From Acidovorax delafieldii (GTDB lineage: Bacteria; Pseudomonadota; Gammaproteobacteria; Burkholderiales; Burkholderiaceae_C): a stretch of DNA of 64,000 bases. The translations under genes and the position numbers were made by a program. Shown here in pieces: positions 46,072-55,732 of this stretch. The stretch lies in NCBI RefSeq assembly GCF_007993815.1, contig NZ_VJWE01000013.1, positions 368,878 through 432,877 on the forward strand, in the 5' to 3' direction. The notes beneath the pieces were generated by a model. That model ran no database searches. It saw only the letters and a program-made list of their open reading frames with translations, and was not told where the DNA came from. Position 1 is the stretch's first letter, and every line of letters starts with the position of its first letter.

Positions 46072-47583
46072 TCAGTCTTCCACAAACGCTTCTTCGCGCT
46101 TGTTCTTGACTGAAGGCAGCAGCACGATGATGAGCAGCAGTGCCGCAGCCGCCAACAGGCCAGCCGACAGCGGACGCGTCACAAACACGCTCCAGTCACC
46201 ACGCGACAGCAGCAGCGCACGGCGCAGGTTCTCTTCCATCATGGGGCCCAGAATGAAACCGAGCAGCAGCGGTGCCGGTTCGGTCCCCAGCTTGTAGAAG
46301 ATGTAGCCAATCAGACCGAACGCACCCACCATCCAGATGTCGAAGGTGTTGTTGTTGGTGGAGTACACACCCACCGCGCAGAACAGCACGATGGACGGAT
46401 ACAGCCAGCGGTAAGGCACGGTCAGCAGCTTGATCCAGATGCCGATCAGCGGCAGGTTCAAGATGATCAGCATCGCATTGCCGATCCACATCGAAGCGAT
46501 CAGGCCCCAGAACAGTTCGGGGTTGCTGGTCATCACCTGGGGACCAGGCTGGATGTTGTGGATGGTCATGGCACCCACCATCAGCGCCATCACGGCGTTG
46601 GGAGGAATGCCGAGCGTCAGCAGCGGGATGAACGAGGTTTGTGCACCGGCGTTGTTGGCAGCTTCCGGAGAAGCCACGCCACGGATATTGCCCTGGCCGA
46701 AAGGCACTTCGCCGGGTTGCAGCTTGGTCTTCTTTTCCAGCGTGTAGGCAGCAAAAGCAGCCAGCAGCGCACCGCCACCAGGCAGGATACCCAGTGCAGA
46801 GCCCAGCGCGGTACCACGCAGCACGGCGGGAATCATGCGCTTGAAATCGTCCTTGGTCGGGAACAGACCCTCGACCTTGGCAGTGAACACTTCGCGTTCG
46901 TCATCAGGACGCGAAAGGTTGGCAATGATTTCGCCGTAACCGAACACGCCCATGGCGATGGTCACAAAACCGATGCCGTCGGTCAGCTCAGGGATATCGA
47001 AGCTGAAGCGGGCCACGCCCGAGTTCACGTCGGTACCCACCAGACCCATCAGCAGGCCCAGCACGATCATGGCCACCGCCTTGAGCAACGAGCCTGAGGC
47101 CAGCACCACAGCACCGATGAGACCCAGCACCATCAGCGAGAAGTACTCGGCAGGACCGAACTTGAACGCGACTTCGGTCAGCGGAGGCGCAAAGGCTGCC
47201 AGGATCAGCGTACCCACGCAGCCCGCGAAGAACGAACCCAGACCTGCAGCCGCCAGCGCCGGCCCCGCTCGACCCTTGCGCGCCATCTGGTAACCGTCAA
47301 TCACGGTCACCACCGACGAAGACTCGCCTGGCAGGTTCACCAGAATGGCGGTGGTGGAACCACCATACTGGGCACCGTAGTAAATACCAGCCAACATGAT
47401 CAGCGCCGCCACCGGGGGCAGCGCATAGGTGGCGGGCAGCAGCATGGCGATGGTCGCCACCGGGCCAATGCCTGGCAGCACGCCAATGAGCGTGCCGAGC
47501 AAACAGCCCACGAAGCAGTAAATCAGGTTCTGGAACGTGAAAGCAACGCCAAAACCCAGCGCGAGGTTATTGAATAATTCCAT
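46072..47583 (-). CDS. tctA: Tripartite tricarboxylate transporter, large membrane subunit TctA
   Basis: A 503-residue permease with about 12 helices. The family signatures are present: GVLPGIGPVATIAMLLPATY, YYGAQYGGSTTAILVNLPGE, and the second-half repeat GILPGGGALLAAFAAYTLE. With TctB and a periplasmic TctC it would import tricarboxylates or related acids using an ion gradient. tctB lies 15 bp upstream. No TctC gene is in this window, so the unit must borrow a binding protein encoded elsewhere. The start MELFNNLALGF is well supported by AGGAGCACCGACC upstream. Confidence 0.95.
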   Translation of the reverse strand: MELFNNLALGFGVAFTFQNLIYCFVGCLLGTLIGVLPGIGPVATIAMLLPATYALPPVAALIMLAGIYYGAQYGGSTTAILVNLPGESSSVVTVIDGYQMARKGRAGPALAAAGLGSFFAGCVGTLILAAFAPPLTEVAFKFGPAEYFSLMVLGLIGAVVLASGSLLKAVAMIVLGLLMGLVGTDVNSGVARFSFDIPELTDGIGFVTIAMGVFGYGEIIANLSRPDDEREVFTAKVEGLFPTKDDFKRMIPAVLRGTALGSALGILPGGGALLAAFAAYTLEKKTKLQPGEVPFGQGNIRGVASPEAANNAGAQTSFIPLLTLGIPPNAVMALMVGAMTIHNIQPGPQVMTSNPELFWGLIASMWIGNAMLIILNLPLIGIWIKLLTVPYRWLYPSIVLFCAVGVYSTNNNTFDIWMVGAFGLIGYIFYKLGTEPAPLLLGFILGPMMEENLRRALLLSRGDWSVFVTRPLSAGLLAAAALLLIIVLLPSVKNKREEAFVED

Positions 47584-47598
47584 GGTCGGTGCTCCTGC

Positions 47599-48087
47599 TT
47601 AACCTGCGATGAAACTCGGCCACACAGGAAACTGCAGCTTGAGCGCCCACACAAAAGCCACGTAGCTGCCGATGGCAAGCACGGTGGCCAGAACAAACAC
47701 ACCCTTGGCATTGAACTCATTGCCAGCCAGGCTGGAGATGAAGGTCAGTGCATAGATGCCCACGATGAGGCCCATGGCCGGGATGCCCATGCTGGGCAGG
47801 CCACCCAGCAGAATGCCGAAGGCAAAGTTGGCAGCCAGAATGAAGAACAGCGGCTTCCAGGCCCATTTGCCGATCTTGTCGCCGTCGGCGGTTTCCACGG
47901 TCAGCGCCTTGAAGGTGATCACGCTGCCGATGAGGGCCAGCAAAATCCCCAGCAACAACGGGAAGTAGCCAGGGCCCATGCGCGCGCCCGTGCCCACGTT
48001 GTAAGTGGTGGCACCCCACGCAAATGCGATCCCTACGCCCATGAACATGAGCCCGGACGCAAAGTCTTTATTACTCTTGATTTTCAC
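47599..48087 (-). CDS. tctB: Tripartite tricarboxylate transporter, small subunit TctB
   Basis: A 162-residue membrane protein with four helices (FMGVGIAFAWGATTYNVG; YFPLLLGILLALIGSVITF). The start is GTG 48087 (VKIKSNKDFASG), eight bases after AAGGAGA; the longer frame to 48162 is non-coding in character. Pairs with tctA downstream. The 196-bp gap upstream contains GTGGATTCCAC, a small palindrome at 48152-48162 that may be an operator. TctC is not adjacent. Confidence 0.92.
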   Translation of the reverse strand: MKIKSNKDFASGLMFMGVGIAFAWGATTYNVGTGARMGPGYFPLLLGILLALIGSVITFKALTVETADGDKIGKWAWKPLFFILAANFAFGILLGGLPSMGIPAMGLIVGIYALTFISSLAGNEFNAKGVFVLATVLAIGSYVAFVWALKLQFPVWPSFIAG

Positions 48088-48283
48088 GAATTGTCTCCTT
48101 GACGGAATTCTCGACTGCGCGATTGTGCTGGCAAGGAGGGGGCGGCGCGATGTGGATTCCACCTACATCCGGTAACGCCTGGCAGGCATGCACCACCGGG
48201 CGAGTCGCCCAGGAGACTGTCTCGAAAACCACTCTGGAAGACGGCTGGCCAACCGCAGAGGAATGACCGCCCCTCCCCTTCGC

Positions 48284-50077
48284 TCACTCCAGAGGCGGCG
48301 TGGCAGCAATCACCTCTTCCATGGTGGTTAGCCCCTCCGCCACGCGCAGCGCGCCCGCCAGGCGCAAGGGACGCATGCCGTCTTGCACGGCCTGGCGGCG
48401 CAGTACGTCAATGGAAGGCGCCTGGGTGATTTTGTCCTTGAGAGCCTCACTGACGGTGAGCAATTCATAGAGCCCCATGCGGCCCCTGAAACCGCCCATG
48501 CGGCAATCCACGCAGCCGACCGGCTTGTACGGGTGGTAGCTACCACTGATCTTCCAGGGCTTGACCACCTCGGTCAGGGCTTCGCGGCTCGCGGCCTCAT
48601 CCTTTTGTTTGCACTGCTTGCACAGCGTGCGCACCAGCCGTTGGGCCAGCACGCCCAGCAAGGTGGCATTGAGGAGGTACGACGGCACACCCAGCTCCAT
48701 CATGCGGGTGATGGCGCTGGGGGCATCGTTGGTGTGCAGGGTAGAGAACACCAGGTGGCCCGTCAGCGCCGCCTGGATGGCCATCTCGGCGGTCTCCAGG
48801 TCACGGATTTCGCCCACCATGATGATGTCAGGGTCCTGCCGCATCAGGGCGCGCAGGCCTTCGGCAAAGTTGAAGTCGAGCTGCGGCTGCACCTGGGTTT
48901 GGTTAAAGCTGGGCTCGATCATTTCGATCGGGTCTTCCACCGTGCTCACGTTGACCTCTTCGGTGGCCACGCGCTTCAGGGTGGAGTACAGCGTGGTGGT
49001 CTTGCCCGAGCCCGTGGGGCCAGTCACCAGGATGATGCCGTGCGGCCGCTTGACCAACGCCTCCCAGCGCTGCGCATCGTGCTGCGCAAAGCCCAGGGCA
49101 TCAAGGTCCTTGACCGCGTTGTCCGGGTCAAAAATGCGCATGACCATCTTTTCGCCAAACGCAGTGGGCAAGGTGGACAGGCGCATTTCCACCTCTTCGC
49201 CCCGCTGGTTGCGGGTCTTGATGCGGCCGTCCTGTGGGCGGCGTTTTTCCACCACATCGATGCGACCCAGCAACTTGATGCGCGCTACCATCGCGTTGTG
49301 TACGCCCATGGGCATCTGGTAGACCGGGTGCAGCACACCGTCGATGCGAAAACGGATCACGCCCTGGTCGCGGCGCGGCTCCAGGTGAATGTCGCTCGCG
49401 CGCTGGTCAAACGCGTACTGCCAGAGCCAGTCCACCACCTTGACCACGCCCTGGTCGTTGGCATCGAGCTGCTTGTTGCTCTTGCCCAGCTCCACCAACT
49501 GCTCAAAGCTGCTGCCACCCGAGTTGCCGCCAGCCTTCTGCGCGGCGCGCACCGACTTGGCCAGCGCAAAAAATTCAGCCGTGAAGCGGTGGATGTCTTG
49601 GGGGTTCGCCACCACCCGGCGCACCGAGCGGCGCGACTGGCGCTCCACCTCGGCCACCCAGTCATCAATGAAAGGCTCGGCCGTGGCCACCACCACTTCT
49701 TTGCTGGTCACCTGCACAGGCAGCACCTTGTGGCGTTCCGCATAAGTGGCGCTCATGGTGTCTGCTACGCGCCCCACATCCACCTTGAGGGGGTCGATGC
49801 GCAGGTAGGCGAGGCCCGCACGTTGCGCCAGATACTCGGACAGCGCCTCGATGTCGAGCGGCTTGCTGTCGCTGACCCGCTCCATGGCCACACTGGCCAG
49901 GCGTACCAGGGCATGCTGGGAGCTCTCGGCCTGCGAACAGCGGGCGATGGTGCGTTGCGCTTCCTCGCGCGAGATCACCTTGTCATCGCTGAGCCACTGC
50001 ACCATGCGGCGCCAGTCCACCGGGCCAATGTATGAAGCCGACTTCAGCCGGTCAGGGGTCACGACAGGAGCATTCAT
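48284..50077 (-). CDS. GspE/PilB-type secretion ATPase
   Basis: A 597-residue hexameric ATPase of the type II secretion/type IV pilus class. The N-terminal MshEN-like domain (about 1-160) is followed by the motor: Walker A GPTGSGKTTT near 353, the Asp box, Walker B DPDIIMVGEIRD near 414, the His box STLHTNDA, and the tetracysteine zinc module CKQCK (about 486) with CVDC (about 521). This fits GspE best. It stands alone here, 14 bp after the spermidine-synthase fold gene, without other secretion genes, so its machine is encoded elsewhere. The start is MNAPVVTPDR. Confidence 0.9.
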   Translation of the reverse strand: MNAPVVTPDRLKSASYIGPVDWRRMVQWLSDDKVISREEAQRTIARCSQAESSQHALVRLASVAMERVSDSKPLDIEALSEYLAQRAGLAYLRIDPLKVDVGRVADTMSATYAERHKVLPVQVTSKEVVVATAEPFIDDWVAEVERQSRRSVRRVVANPQDIHRFTAEFFALAKSVRAAQKAGGNSGGSSFEQLVELGKSNKQLDANDQGVVKVVDWLWQYAFDQRASDIHLEPRRDQGVIRFRIDGVLHPVYQMPMGVHNAMVARIKLLGRIDVVEKRRPQDGRIKTRNQRGEEVEMRLSTLPTAFGEKMVMRIFDPDNAVKDLDALGFAQHDAQRWEALVKRPHGIILVTGPTGSGKTTTLYSTLKRVATEEVNVSTVEDPIEMIEPSFNQTQVQPQLDFNFAEGLRALMRQDPDIIMVGEIRDLETAEMAIQAALTGHLVFSTLHTNDAPSAITRMMELGVPSYLLNATLLGVLAQRLVRTLCKQCKQKDEAASREALTEVVKPWKISGSYHPYKPVGCVDCRMGGFRGRMGLYELLTVSEALKDKITQAPSIDVLRRQAVQDGMRPLRLAGALRVAEGLTTMEEVIAATPPLE

Positions 50078-50090
50078 TGCAAGATTCCTC

Positions 50091-50855
50091 TCAGGGGTTC
50101 ACAGGCTTGAACACCCGCAGCCATTTGGTGGTGGGCAGGTCCCACCGCGCCTGAATCGCCTCGGCCCGCTCGGCCAGTTCCGCGCGCTTGGGCCGCGTGG
50201 GGGTGCGCTGGGCCAGCACCACCGTGTTGCCTTCACGCGTGGGCTTGAACGCCCACAGCGCATCGCTGCCAAACGCCTGGGACATGCTCTGCAGGCTGCG
50301 GTCAAAGCTCGACGCGCGGCCGAACAGGTTCACGGTCATGCAGCCCGTCTCCGCGAGCAGTGCGCGGCAGTCGGCATAAAAATCGGGGCTATCGAGCACG
50401 GGGGCCGCAGCCTCGTGGTCATACAGGTCCACAGCCAGCGCATCCACCGTGCCCAGCCACATGGGGTTCTGGATCTCCTTGGACGCGTCGGCCAGCACCA
50501 CGCGCAGCTTGGCGCCGTCGGGCGGCAGCTTGAACCACTGGCGGCACACGGCCAGCACCTGCGGGTTCAGCTCGATGGCGGTGGTGCAGATGCGCAGCTT
50601 TTTGTGGCAGAACTTGGTGATGGCACCCGCCCCCAGCCCCAACTGCATAGCATGGCCCTTGGACACCTGCGCCAGGTCGGCAAACAGCAGCCAAGCCATC
50701 ATGCGCTGCACGTACTCCAGCTCCAGGGCAAAGGGCTCGTCGATGCGCATGGAGCCTTGGATCCAGGGTGTGCCCAGATGCAGGTGGCGCACTTCGCCGT
50801 CGTCAGACACGCTGACTTCGGGCAGTTCTTGCAAGGTTTCTTTTTTACGGGCCAT
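50091..50855 (-). CDS. Spermidine-synthase-fold protein
   Basis: A 254-residue protein with a Rossmann-like methyltransferase fold of the spermine/spermidine synthase family. AMQLGLGAGAITKFCHKKL forms the nucleotide-type loop, TTAIELNPQVLAVCRQWF the acidic ribose-binding strand, and VDALAVDLYDHEAAAP replaces the polyamine-site DxxDP motif by DLYD. Because of this change true spermidine synthesis is doubtful. ATG 50855 abuts the stop of the glycosylase gene (TGAATG), and GspE follows after 14 bp, so the three genes are probably one operon. Confidence 0.83.
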   Translation of the reverse strand: MARKKETLQELPEVSVSDDGEVRHLHLGTPWIQGSMRIDEPFALELEYVQRMMAWLLFADLAQVSKGHAMQLGLGAGAITKFCHKKLRICTTAIELNPQVLAVCRQWFKLPPDGAKLRVVLADASKEIQNPMWLGTVDALAVDLYDHEAAAPVLDSPDFYADCRALLAETGCMTVNLFGRASSFDRSLQSMSQAFGSDALWAFKPTREGNTVVLAQRTPTRPKRAELAERAEAIQARWDLPTTKWLRVFKPVNP

Positions 50856-51485
50856 TCACAGCAATCCGTGCCGGGCCATCACATCGGCCCAGGCGGTCAA
50901 TTTACGTTCAAAACTCCAGGAGGCGTTGGCCGGGCTGGTCGATGGCAGCCGCAAGGCCTCGATGGCACGTGCGCCTGACGTGCCCACATCATGCGGCAAG
51001 AGCGTCGGCTGCCCGGCAGCTCCCAGCGCGGCAAGCGCCGCCGGCGCGTGCCGAAAACTCTCCGCACCGTTGTGCGCCAGCGCGGCCAGCCGGGGGCACA
51101 CACTGCGCAGCGCCGCAAAGTCGTTGAGCCGGGCGTTACGGATGCTGGTGTCCAGGCTGCCCTCGCGCTCGCAGCTCTGGTACACGTCCCACAGGCCCAG
51201 GCCGCGATCCAGCAGCCAGGCACAGCGGTCTGCATAGCCATCCGGCCCCGCCGGGGGCAAGGGATGCTGGGGCCACAAGGCCTGCAGGATCTTCCAGAAG
51301 TGGTTCTGGGGGTGCGCGTAGTACTGGCGGGCTTGCAATGACGCAGCCCCCGGAAAACTGCCCAGCACCAGCACCACGGTGCGCACACCTGCCACCGGCG
51401 GCAGGCCCAGCCAGCGCGCGGACGGGCCGGAGGCGTCAGGCGTGGAGGCCGGCGACGGGTCGGCTGCAACAGGGGCTGGAAGCAT
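50856..51485 (-). CDS. DNA-deoxyinosine glycosylase (uracil-DNA glycosylase superfamily)
   Basis: Repair enzyme that removes hypoxanthine from DNA. It has 209 residues. The family motifs are LGSFPGAASLQARQYYAHP and NHFWKIL near the active site, GLWDVYQSCEREGSLDTSIR, and the late LPSTSPANASW. The start MLPAPVAADPS is chosen because the motifs begin near residue 40; the upstream frame runs into repeat-like sequence. It is the first gene of the unit with the spermidine-synthase fold and GspE genes. Confidence 0.9.
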   Translation of the reverse strand: MLPAPVAADPSPASTPDASGPSARWLGLPPVAGVRTVVLVLGSFPGAASLQARQYYAHPQNHFWKILQALWPQHPLPPAGPDGYADRCAWLLDRGLGLWDVYQSCEREGSLDTSIRNARLNDFAALRSVCPRLAALAHNGAESFRHAPAALAALGAAGQPTLLPHDVGTSGARAIEALRLPSTSPANASWSFERKLTAWADVMARHGLL

Positions 51486-51619
51486 GGGGCAATTTTGGCC
51501 CCAAAGGGCCGTCAGCCACGTCTGGCAGCACAAAAAAGATAGCTGTCGGCCCTTTGCCACAGGGCGTCAAACTCCCCAATTTCTCCCATTTGATCGTCCT
51601 TGCCGGTCTCTCTATCCCC

Positions 51620-52459
51620 CTACGACGGCCGCCCGTCTGCCAGCAGCCTTTCCAGCCGGGGCAACGCGGCCAAAGCATTGGCCCAGGTGCTGCCGGCCAG
51701 CGCCTGCACAGGCTGGCCGCGCAGCTGGGCCACCGCCGCCGCAATGCCAGGCAGCTCTGCCGGGCTGTTGCGGCCCTGGGCTTGTCCTGCGGCGCGCTCT
51801 GCGGCGGTGGTGTACAGCCAGTGGGGCGGAATGTCAGGCGCGTCGGTCTCCAGCACCAGGGCATCGCCGGGCAGCTCGGTGGCCAGACGGCGCAGCTGCA
51901 GGGCGCGGTCATAGGTCACCGCACCGCCAAATCCCAGCTTGAAGCCCAGGCCGATGAACGCCTGCGCCTGCTGCAGGCTGCCGTTGAAGGCATGCGCAAT
52001 GCCGCCGCGCACCGGCAAATCCCGCAGGCCCTTGAGCAGCTTGTCGGCAGAACGGCGCACATGCAGGATCACCGGCAGGTCAAACCGCCGGGCCAGCTGC
52101 AGCTGTGCGCGGTAGAACCGCTCCTGGCGCGCCGGGTCGAGGCCCGGCACAAAATAATCGAGGCCGATCTCGCCAATCGCCACCAGGCGCGGGTCGGCGT
52201 GGTGCTGCTCCAGATACCCGGCCAGATGCTGCAGGTCCTCCTCCTCGGCGCGCCCTGTGTAGAGGGGATGAATGCCCAGCGCGTAGCTATCCCCATGCTG
52301 GTGCGCCAGTGCCCGCACGGTGTCCCAGTTGCTGCGCTCCACGGCCGGAATCACGCAATGGCAAACGCCTTGCGCCGCAGCCTGTGCGCGGACCGCACTG
52401 CGGTCGGCATCAAACTCGGGGGCGTCGAGGTGGCAGTGGGTATCGATCCAGGCGGTCAT
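51620..52459 (-). CDS. TatD-family metal-dependent hydrolase
   Basis: A 279-residue amidohydrolase-fold enzyme, usually a 3'-5' exonuclease acting on DNA ends. Metal ligands are visible in DTHCHLD (6-12), GEIGLDYF, ILHVRRSAD, HAFNGS and LETDAPD. The start MTAWIDTHCH is chosen from the family N-terminus; the longer open frame upstream is antisense to the protease. The 134-bp gap to the glycosylase contains a degenerate dispersed repeat. Divergent from the S1 protease by 147 bp. Confidence 0.92.
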   Translation of the reverse strand: MTAWIDTHCHLDAPEFDADRSAVRAQAAAQGVCHCVIPAVERSNWDTVRALAHQHGDSYALGIHPLYTGRAEEEDLQHLAGYLEQHHADPRLVAIGEIGLDYFVPGLDPARQERFYRAQLQLARRFDLPVILHVRRSADKLLKGLRDLPVRGGIAHAFNGSLQQAQAFIGLGFKLGFGGAVTYDRALQLRRLATELPGDALVLETDAPDIPPHWLYTTAAERAAGQAQGRNSPAELPGIAAAVAQLRGQPVQALAGSTWANALAALPRLERLLADGRPS

Positions 52460-52606
52460 GCGCCGATGATGCCCGATGCAGCCTGCAAAGGCTGCGGTCG
52501 CAGGGGACGGTGGGCCCGTGTAGCCCTGCATGTGCATTTGCCCGCAAACCGTGCTACTGTCATTTGCGTGCGCCAGGCCCTGGCGTGTACGAGCAAAGGT
52601 GACAGG

Positions 52607-53554
52607 ATGCCCCGGCCCGCCCTCTACAGCAGCTCCCGCCCCGCCCGCAGCCGCACGCCTGCGGCGGTGGATGCCACCGAAGCCGTGGCCTCCACAGCGC
52701 CGCCCGCAGATGATTCGCCAGCGACGAACGCCGCCACCGCAGCCGCCACGCCCCCGAATTCCCGGGCATTCAAACGCCAGCTGGTTGCCCTGTGGACCAT
52801 CGTGGTGCTGTTGGCCGCCTTGCTGGTAGCCAGCGTCTGGCACAACACCCGCAGCCCCGCCCGCAAGATCACCCAGGACGACATCGACGCCGCGGTGCTG
52901 CGCACGCTGGAGACCACCACTCCGCCCTCCGCCGCAGCGCGTGCCGTGGAGAGCATCGGCCCCTCGGTGGTGCGCGTGGTGGGCTACGGGCGCAGCAAGA
53001 ACGGCAAGGAAGAGGTCGAGCGCGGCATCGGCACGGGCGTGGTCATCGTGGACAAAGGCGTCATCCTGACCAACCTGCATGTGGTGGCTGGCTCAGACCG
53101 CATCGGCATCACCTTCCACGACGGACTGGAAACCACGGCCAGCATCACCGGCGTGCAACCCGAAAACGACCTGGCCGTGCTGCAGGCCCACAAGGTGCCC
53201 GACGACCTGGAGGCCGCCACCCTGCGGTCCACCCAGAACCTGCGCCCGGGCGACCATGTGGTGGCTGTCGGCTTTCCTTTTGGTATCGGCCCCTCGGCCT
53301 CGGCGGGCGTGGTGTCGGGCCTGCAGCGCGAATTCACTTCGCCCGAGGGCAAGCGCCAGCTCAGCAACCTGATCCAGTTTGACGCGGCCGCCAACCCTGG
53401 CAACTCGGGTGGCCCGCTGGTGACGATGGACGGCGAGGTGGTGGGCATCGTCACCGCCATCCTCAACCCCACGCAGGCGCGCACCTTCATCGGCATCGGC
53501 TTCGCAGTGCCCATCGAAAACGCGGCGTCCGCCGTGGGCACGCCGCCGTTCTGA
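52607..53554 (+). CDS. Membrane-anchored S1 (trypsin-like/DegP-type) protease without PDZ
   Basis: A 315-residue serine protease. The N-terminal 60 residues are cytoplasmic and Ala/Pro/Thr-rich, then one membrane helix (WTIVVLLAALLVASVW) anchors a periplasmic protease domain. The catalytic triad is His158 (LTNLHVVAG), Asp188 (ENDLAVLQ) and Ser267 (NPGNSGGPL). No PDZ domain follows, so it is shorter than DegP/DegS. AAAGGTG precedes the ATG. moxR starts 44 bp downstream on the same strand, which ties the protease to the MoxR-VWA system. Confidence 0.88.
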   Translation: MPRPALYSSSRPARSRTPAAVDATEAVASTAPPADDSPATNAATAAATPPNSRAFKRQLVALWTIVVLLAALLVASVWHNTRSPARKITQDDIDAAVLRTLETTTPPSAAARAVESIGPSVVRVVGYGRSKNGKEEVERGIGTGVVIVDKGVILTNLHVVAGSDRIGITFHDGLETTASITGVQPENDLAVLQAHKVPDDLEAATLRSTQNLRPGDHVVAVGFPFGIGPSASAGVVSGLQREFTSPEGKRQLSNLIQFDAAANPGNSGGPLVTMDGEVVGIVTAILNPTQARTFIGIGFAVPIENAASAVGTPPF

Positions 53555-53598
53555 CCGCACACCGCCCCACCACTCCACTCGTCATCGCAAGGAGCCCC

Positions 53599-54615
53599 AT
53601 GTCATCCAGCACGTCGCCCAATGCATCGAACGCCACCACCGCCACGCTGATGGAACAGGTGCTCTACGAGGTCAAACGCGTAGTGGTCGGGCAGGACCGC
53701 TTTCTGGAGCGCGTCATGGTCGCCATACTGGCCCAGGGCCACCTGCTGGTCGAGGGCGTGCCGGGCCTGGCCAAGACGCTGACGGTGAAAACACTCGCCA
53801 GCACCATCCAGGGCAGCTTCAAGCGCATCCAGTTCACGCCCGACCTGGTGCCCGCCGACCTGGTGGGCACGCGCATGTACAACCAAAAAGCCGGCGAGTT
53901 CAGCACCACGCTGGGCCCGGTCTTTACCCACCTGCTGCTGGCCGACGAAATCAACCGCGCGCCCGCCAAGGTGCAGAGCGCGCTGCTGGAGGTGATGCAG
54001 GAGCGCCAGGTGACCATTGCAGGCGAAACCCACAAGGTGCCTGAGCCCTTCCTGGTGATGGCCACCCAGAACCCCATCGAGACCGAAGGCACCTACGCGC
54101 TGCCCGAGGCGCAGGTGGACCGTTTCATGATGAAGGTGCTGCTGGGCTACCCCACCGAGGAAGAAGAATTCGTGATCGCCCAGCGCGCGCTCGATGTGCC
54201 CGTGCAGGTGCTACCCGTGGCCACCACGGCGCAGCTGGCGGCATTGCAGGCCGAATGCCGCACCGTGTATGTGGACCCGTCGATGCTGCAATACGCCGTG
54301 AAGCTGGTGGCAGCCACCCGCGAGCCCGCACGACATGGCCTGAAGGACCTGGCCGGCTACATCAGCTGCGGCGCCAGCCCGCGCGCCACCATTGCCCTGG
54401 CCGAGGGGGCTCAGGCCCTGGCCATGCTGCGCGGGCGCAACTACGTGCTGCCCGAAGACATGACCGATCTGGCCGCCGATGTGCTGCGCCATCGCGTGGC
54501 GCTGTCGTACGAAGCGCTGTCCGACGGGCTGGATGCCGACGCACTCATCCAGCGCATCATGGCCAAGATCCCGGCACCAGCACGTCCCTTGCATCACGAG
54601 CAAAAAGCTGCTTGA
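53599..54615 (+). CDS. MoxR-family AAA+ ATPase
   Basis: A 338-residue AAA+ chaperone-type ATPase. Walker A GVPGLAKT and Walker B LLLADEINRAP are intact, and the family sensor MATQNPIETEGTYALPEAQ follows. AAGGAG precedes the ATG at 53599. It is the first of the classic moxR-DUF58-VWA trio, which is thought to insert metal ions or fold partner complexes through MIDAS-bearing VWA proteins. The nearby protease may be part of the same envelope system. Confidence 0.95.
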   Translation: MSSSTSPNASNATTATLMEQVLYEVKRVVVGQDRFLERVMVAILAQGHLLVEGVPGLAKTLTVKTLASTIQGSFKRIQFTPDLVPADLVGTRMYNQKAGEFSTTLGPVFTHLLLADEINRAPAKVQSALLEVMQERQVTIAGETHKVPEPFLVMATQNPIETEGTYALPEAQVDRFMMKVLLGYPTEEEEFVIAQRALDVPVQVLPVATTAQLAALQAECRTVYVDPSMLQYAVKLVAATREPARHGLKDLAGYISCGASPRATIALAEGAQALAMLRGRNYVLPEDMTDLAADVLRHRVALSYEALSDGLDADALIQRIMAKIPAPARPLHHEQKAA

Positions 54616-54627
54616 GGTGTCATCGCC

Positions 54628-55665
54628 ATGAACAGCAAGCCGCCTGCAACCTCCGCCACGGTGCACACCCTGCCCACATTGCCCGGGCAGGCCGACCGGC
54701 TGCTGCGCGAGCTGGAGTGGAAGGTGATCCGCCGCCTGGACGGCCTGCTGCAGGGCGACTACCGCACGCTGATGCGCGGCAGCGGCCTGGACCTGACCGA
54801 CCTGCGCGAATACCAGCCGCACGACGACGTACGCCACATCGACTGGAACGTGACCGCGCGGCTGAACACCCCCCATGTGCGCGTGTTCACCGAAGACCGC
54901 GAAATGTCGGCCTGGTTCCTGCTGGACCTGAGCCCGTCCATCAGCTTCGGCCCCACAGGCCACGCCAAGCGCGACATCCTGACCGGCTTTGTGGCCGTGC
55001 TTTCGCGCCTGCTTACCCGCCACGGCAACCGAGTGGGCGCCGTGCTCTACGGCGGTGCCAGTCCGAAGGCCGAACGCGCAGTGGATGCCGTACTGCCCCC
55101 GCGCAGCAGCCGCGCCCATGTGCTGCACCTGGTGCACAAACTGCTGCCGTCCAAAACCCCGGTGCCACCGCACAAGACGGGTGGCGGCGCCACCGAACTG
55201 CACCGGCTGCTGCAGACCGGCCTGGCCACGCTCAAGCGCCGGTCCACCGTATTTGTGGTGTCCGACTTCATCAGCGCGCCCGGCTGGGAAAAGCCCCTGG
55301 CCCAACTGGCCCAGCGGCATGACGTGGTGGCCGTGCGCCTGCTCGACCCGCTGGAGCTGGAGCTGCCCGAAGTGGGCCTGGTCACGCTGCGCGATGCCGA
55401 AAGCGGCGAGCAACTGCAGGTGGACACGCACGACGCAGGCTTTCGCCGCCGCTTTGCCCAGTTGGCCGCCGACCGCGAGGCGGCGCTGCGCGAGGGCCTG
55501 ACCCGCGCGGGCGCCGACACGCTGGAGCTGTGCACCGACGACGATCTGGTCGACGCCCTGCTGCGCTTCATGGACCTGCGCCAGCGCCGGGTGCGGGCGC
55601 ACAGCAACCCCCTCGTCCCCGCATCGGCATCCGCAGGCCCTGCCGCAACGGCTGCCGCCGCCTGA
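54628..55665 (+). CDS. DUF58 protein
   Basis: A 345-residue protein with the DUF58 hallmark LREYQPHDDVRHIDWNVTAR (residues about 67-86), after a short N-terminal extension. The second half is VWA-like (FLLDLSPSISFG) but lacks a full DxSxS MIDAS. It starts at ATG 54628, 12 bp after moxR, with GAGGTG upstream. The partner of MoxR in this operon; the molecular role of DUF58 is not established. Confidence 0.92.
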   Translation: MNSKPPATSATVHTLPTLPGQADRLLRELEWKVIRRLDGLLQGDYRTLMRGSGLDLTDLREYQPHDDVRHIDWNVTARLNTPHVRVFTEDREMSAWFLLDLSPSISFGPTGHAKRDILTGFVAVLSRLLTRHGNRVGAVLYGGASPKAERAVDAVLPPRSSRAHVLHLVHKLLPSKTPVPPHKTGGGATELHRLLQTGLATLKRRSTVFVVSDFISAPGWEKPLAQLAQRHDVVAVRLLDPLELELPEVGLVTLRDAESGEQLQVDTHDAGFRRRFAQLAADREAALREGLTRAGADTLELCTDDDLVDALLRFMDLRQRRVRAHSNPLVPASASAGPAATAAAA

Positions 55666-55732
55666 CCGATCAATGGATTGATTCATTAATCACCCGCCGC
55701 ACACGCTGTACTCGCCACCAAGGACACACACC

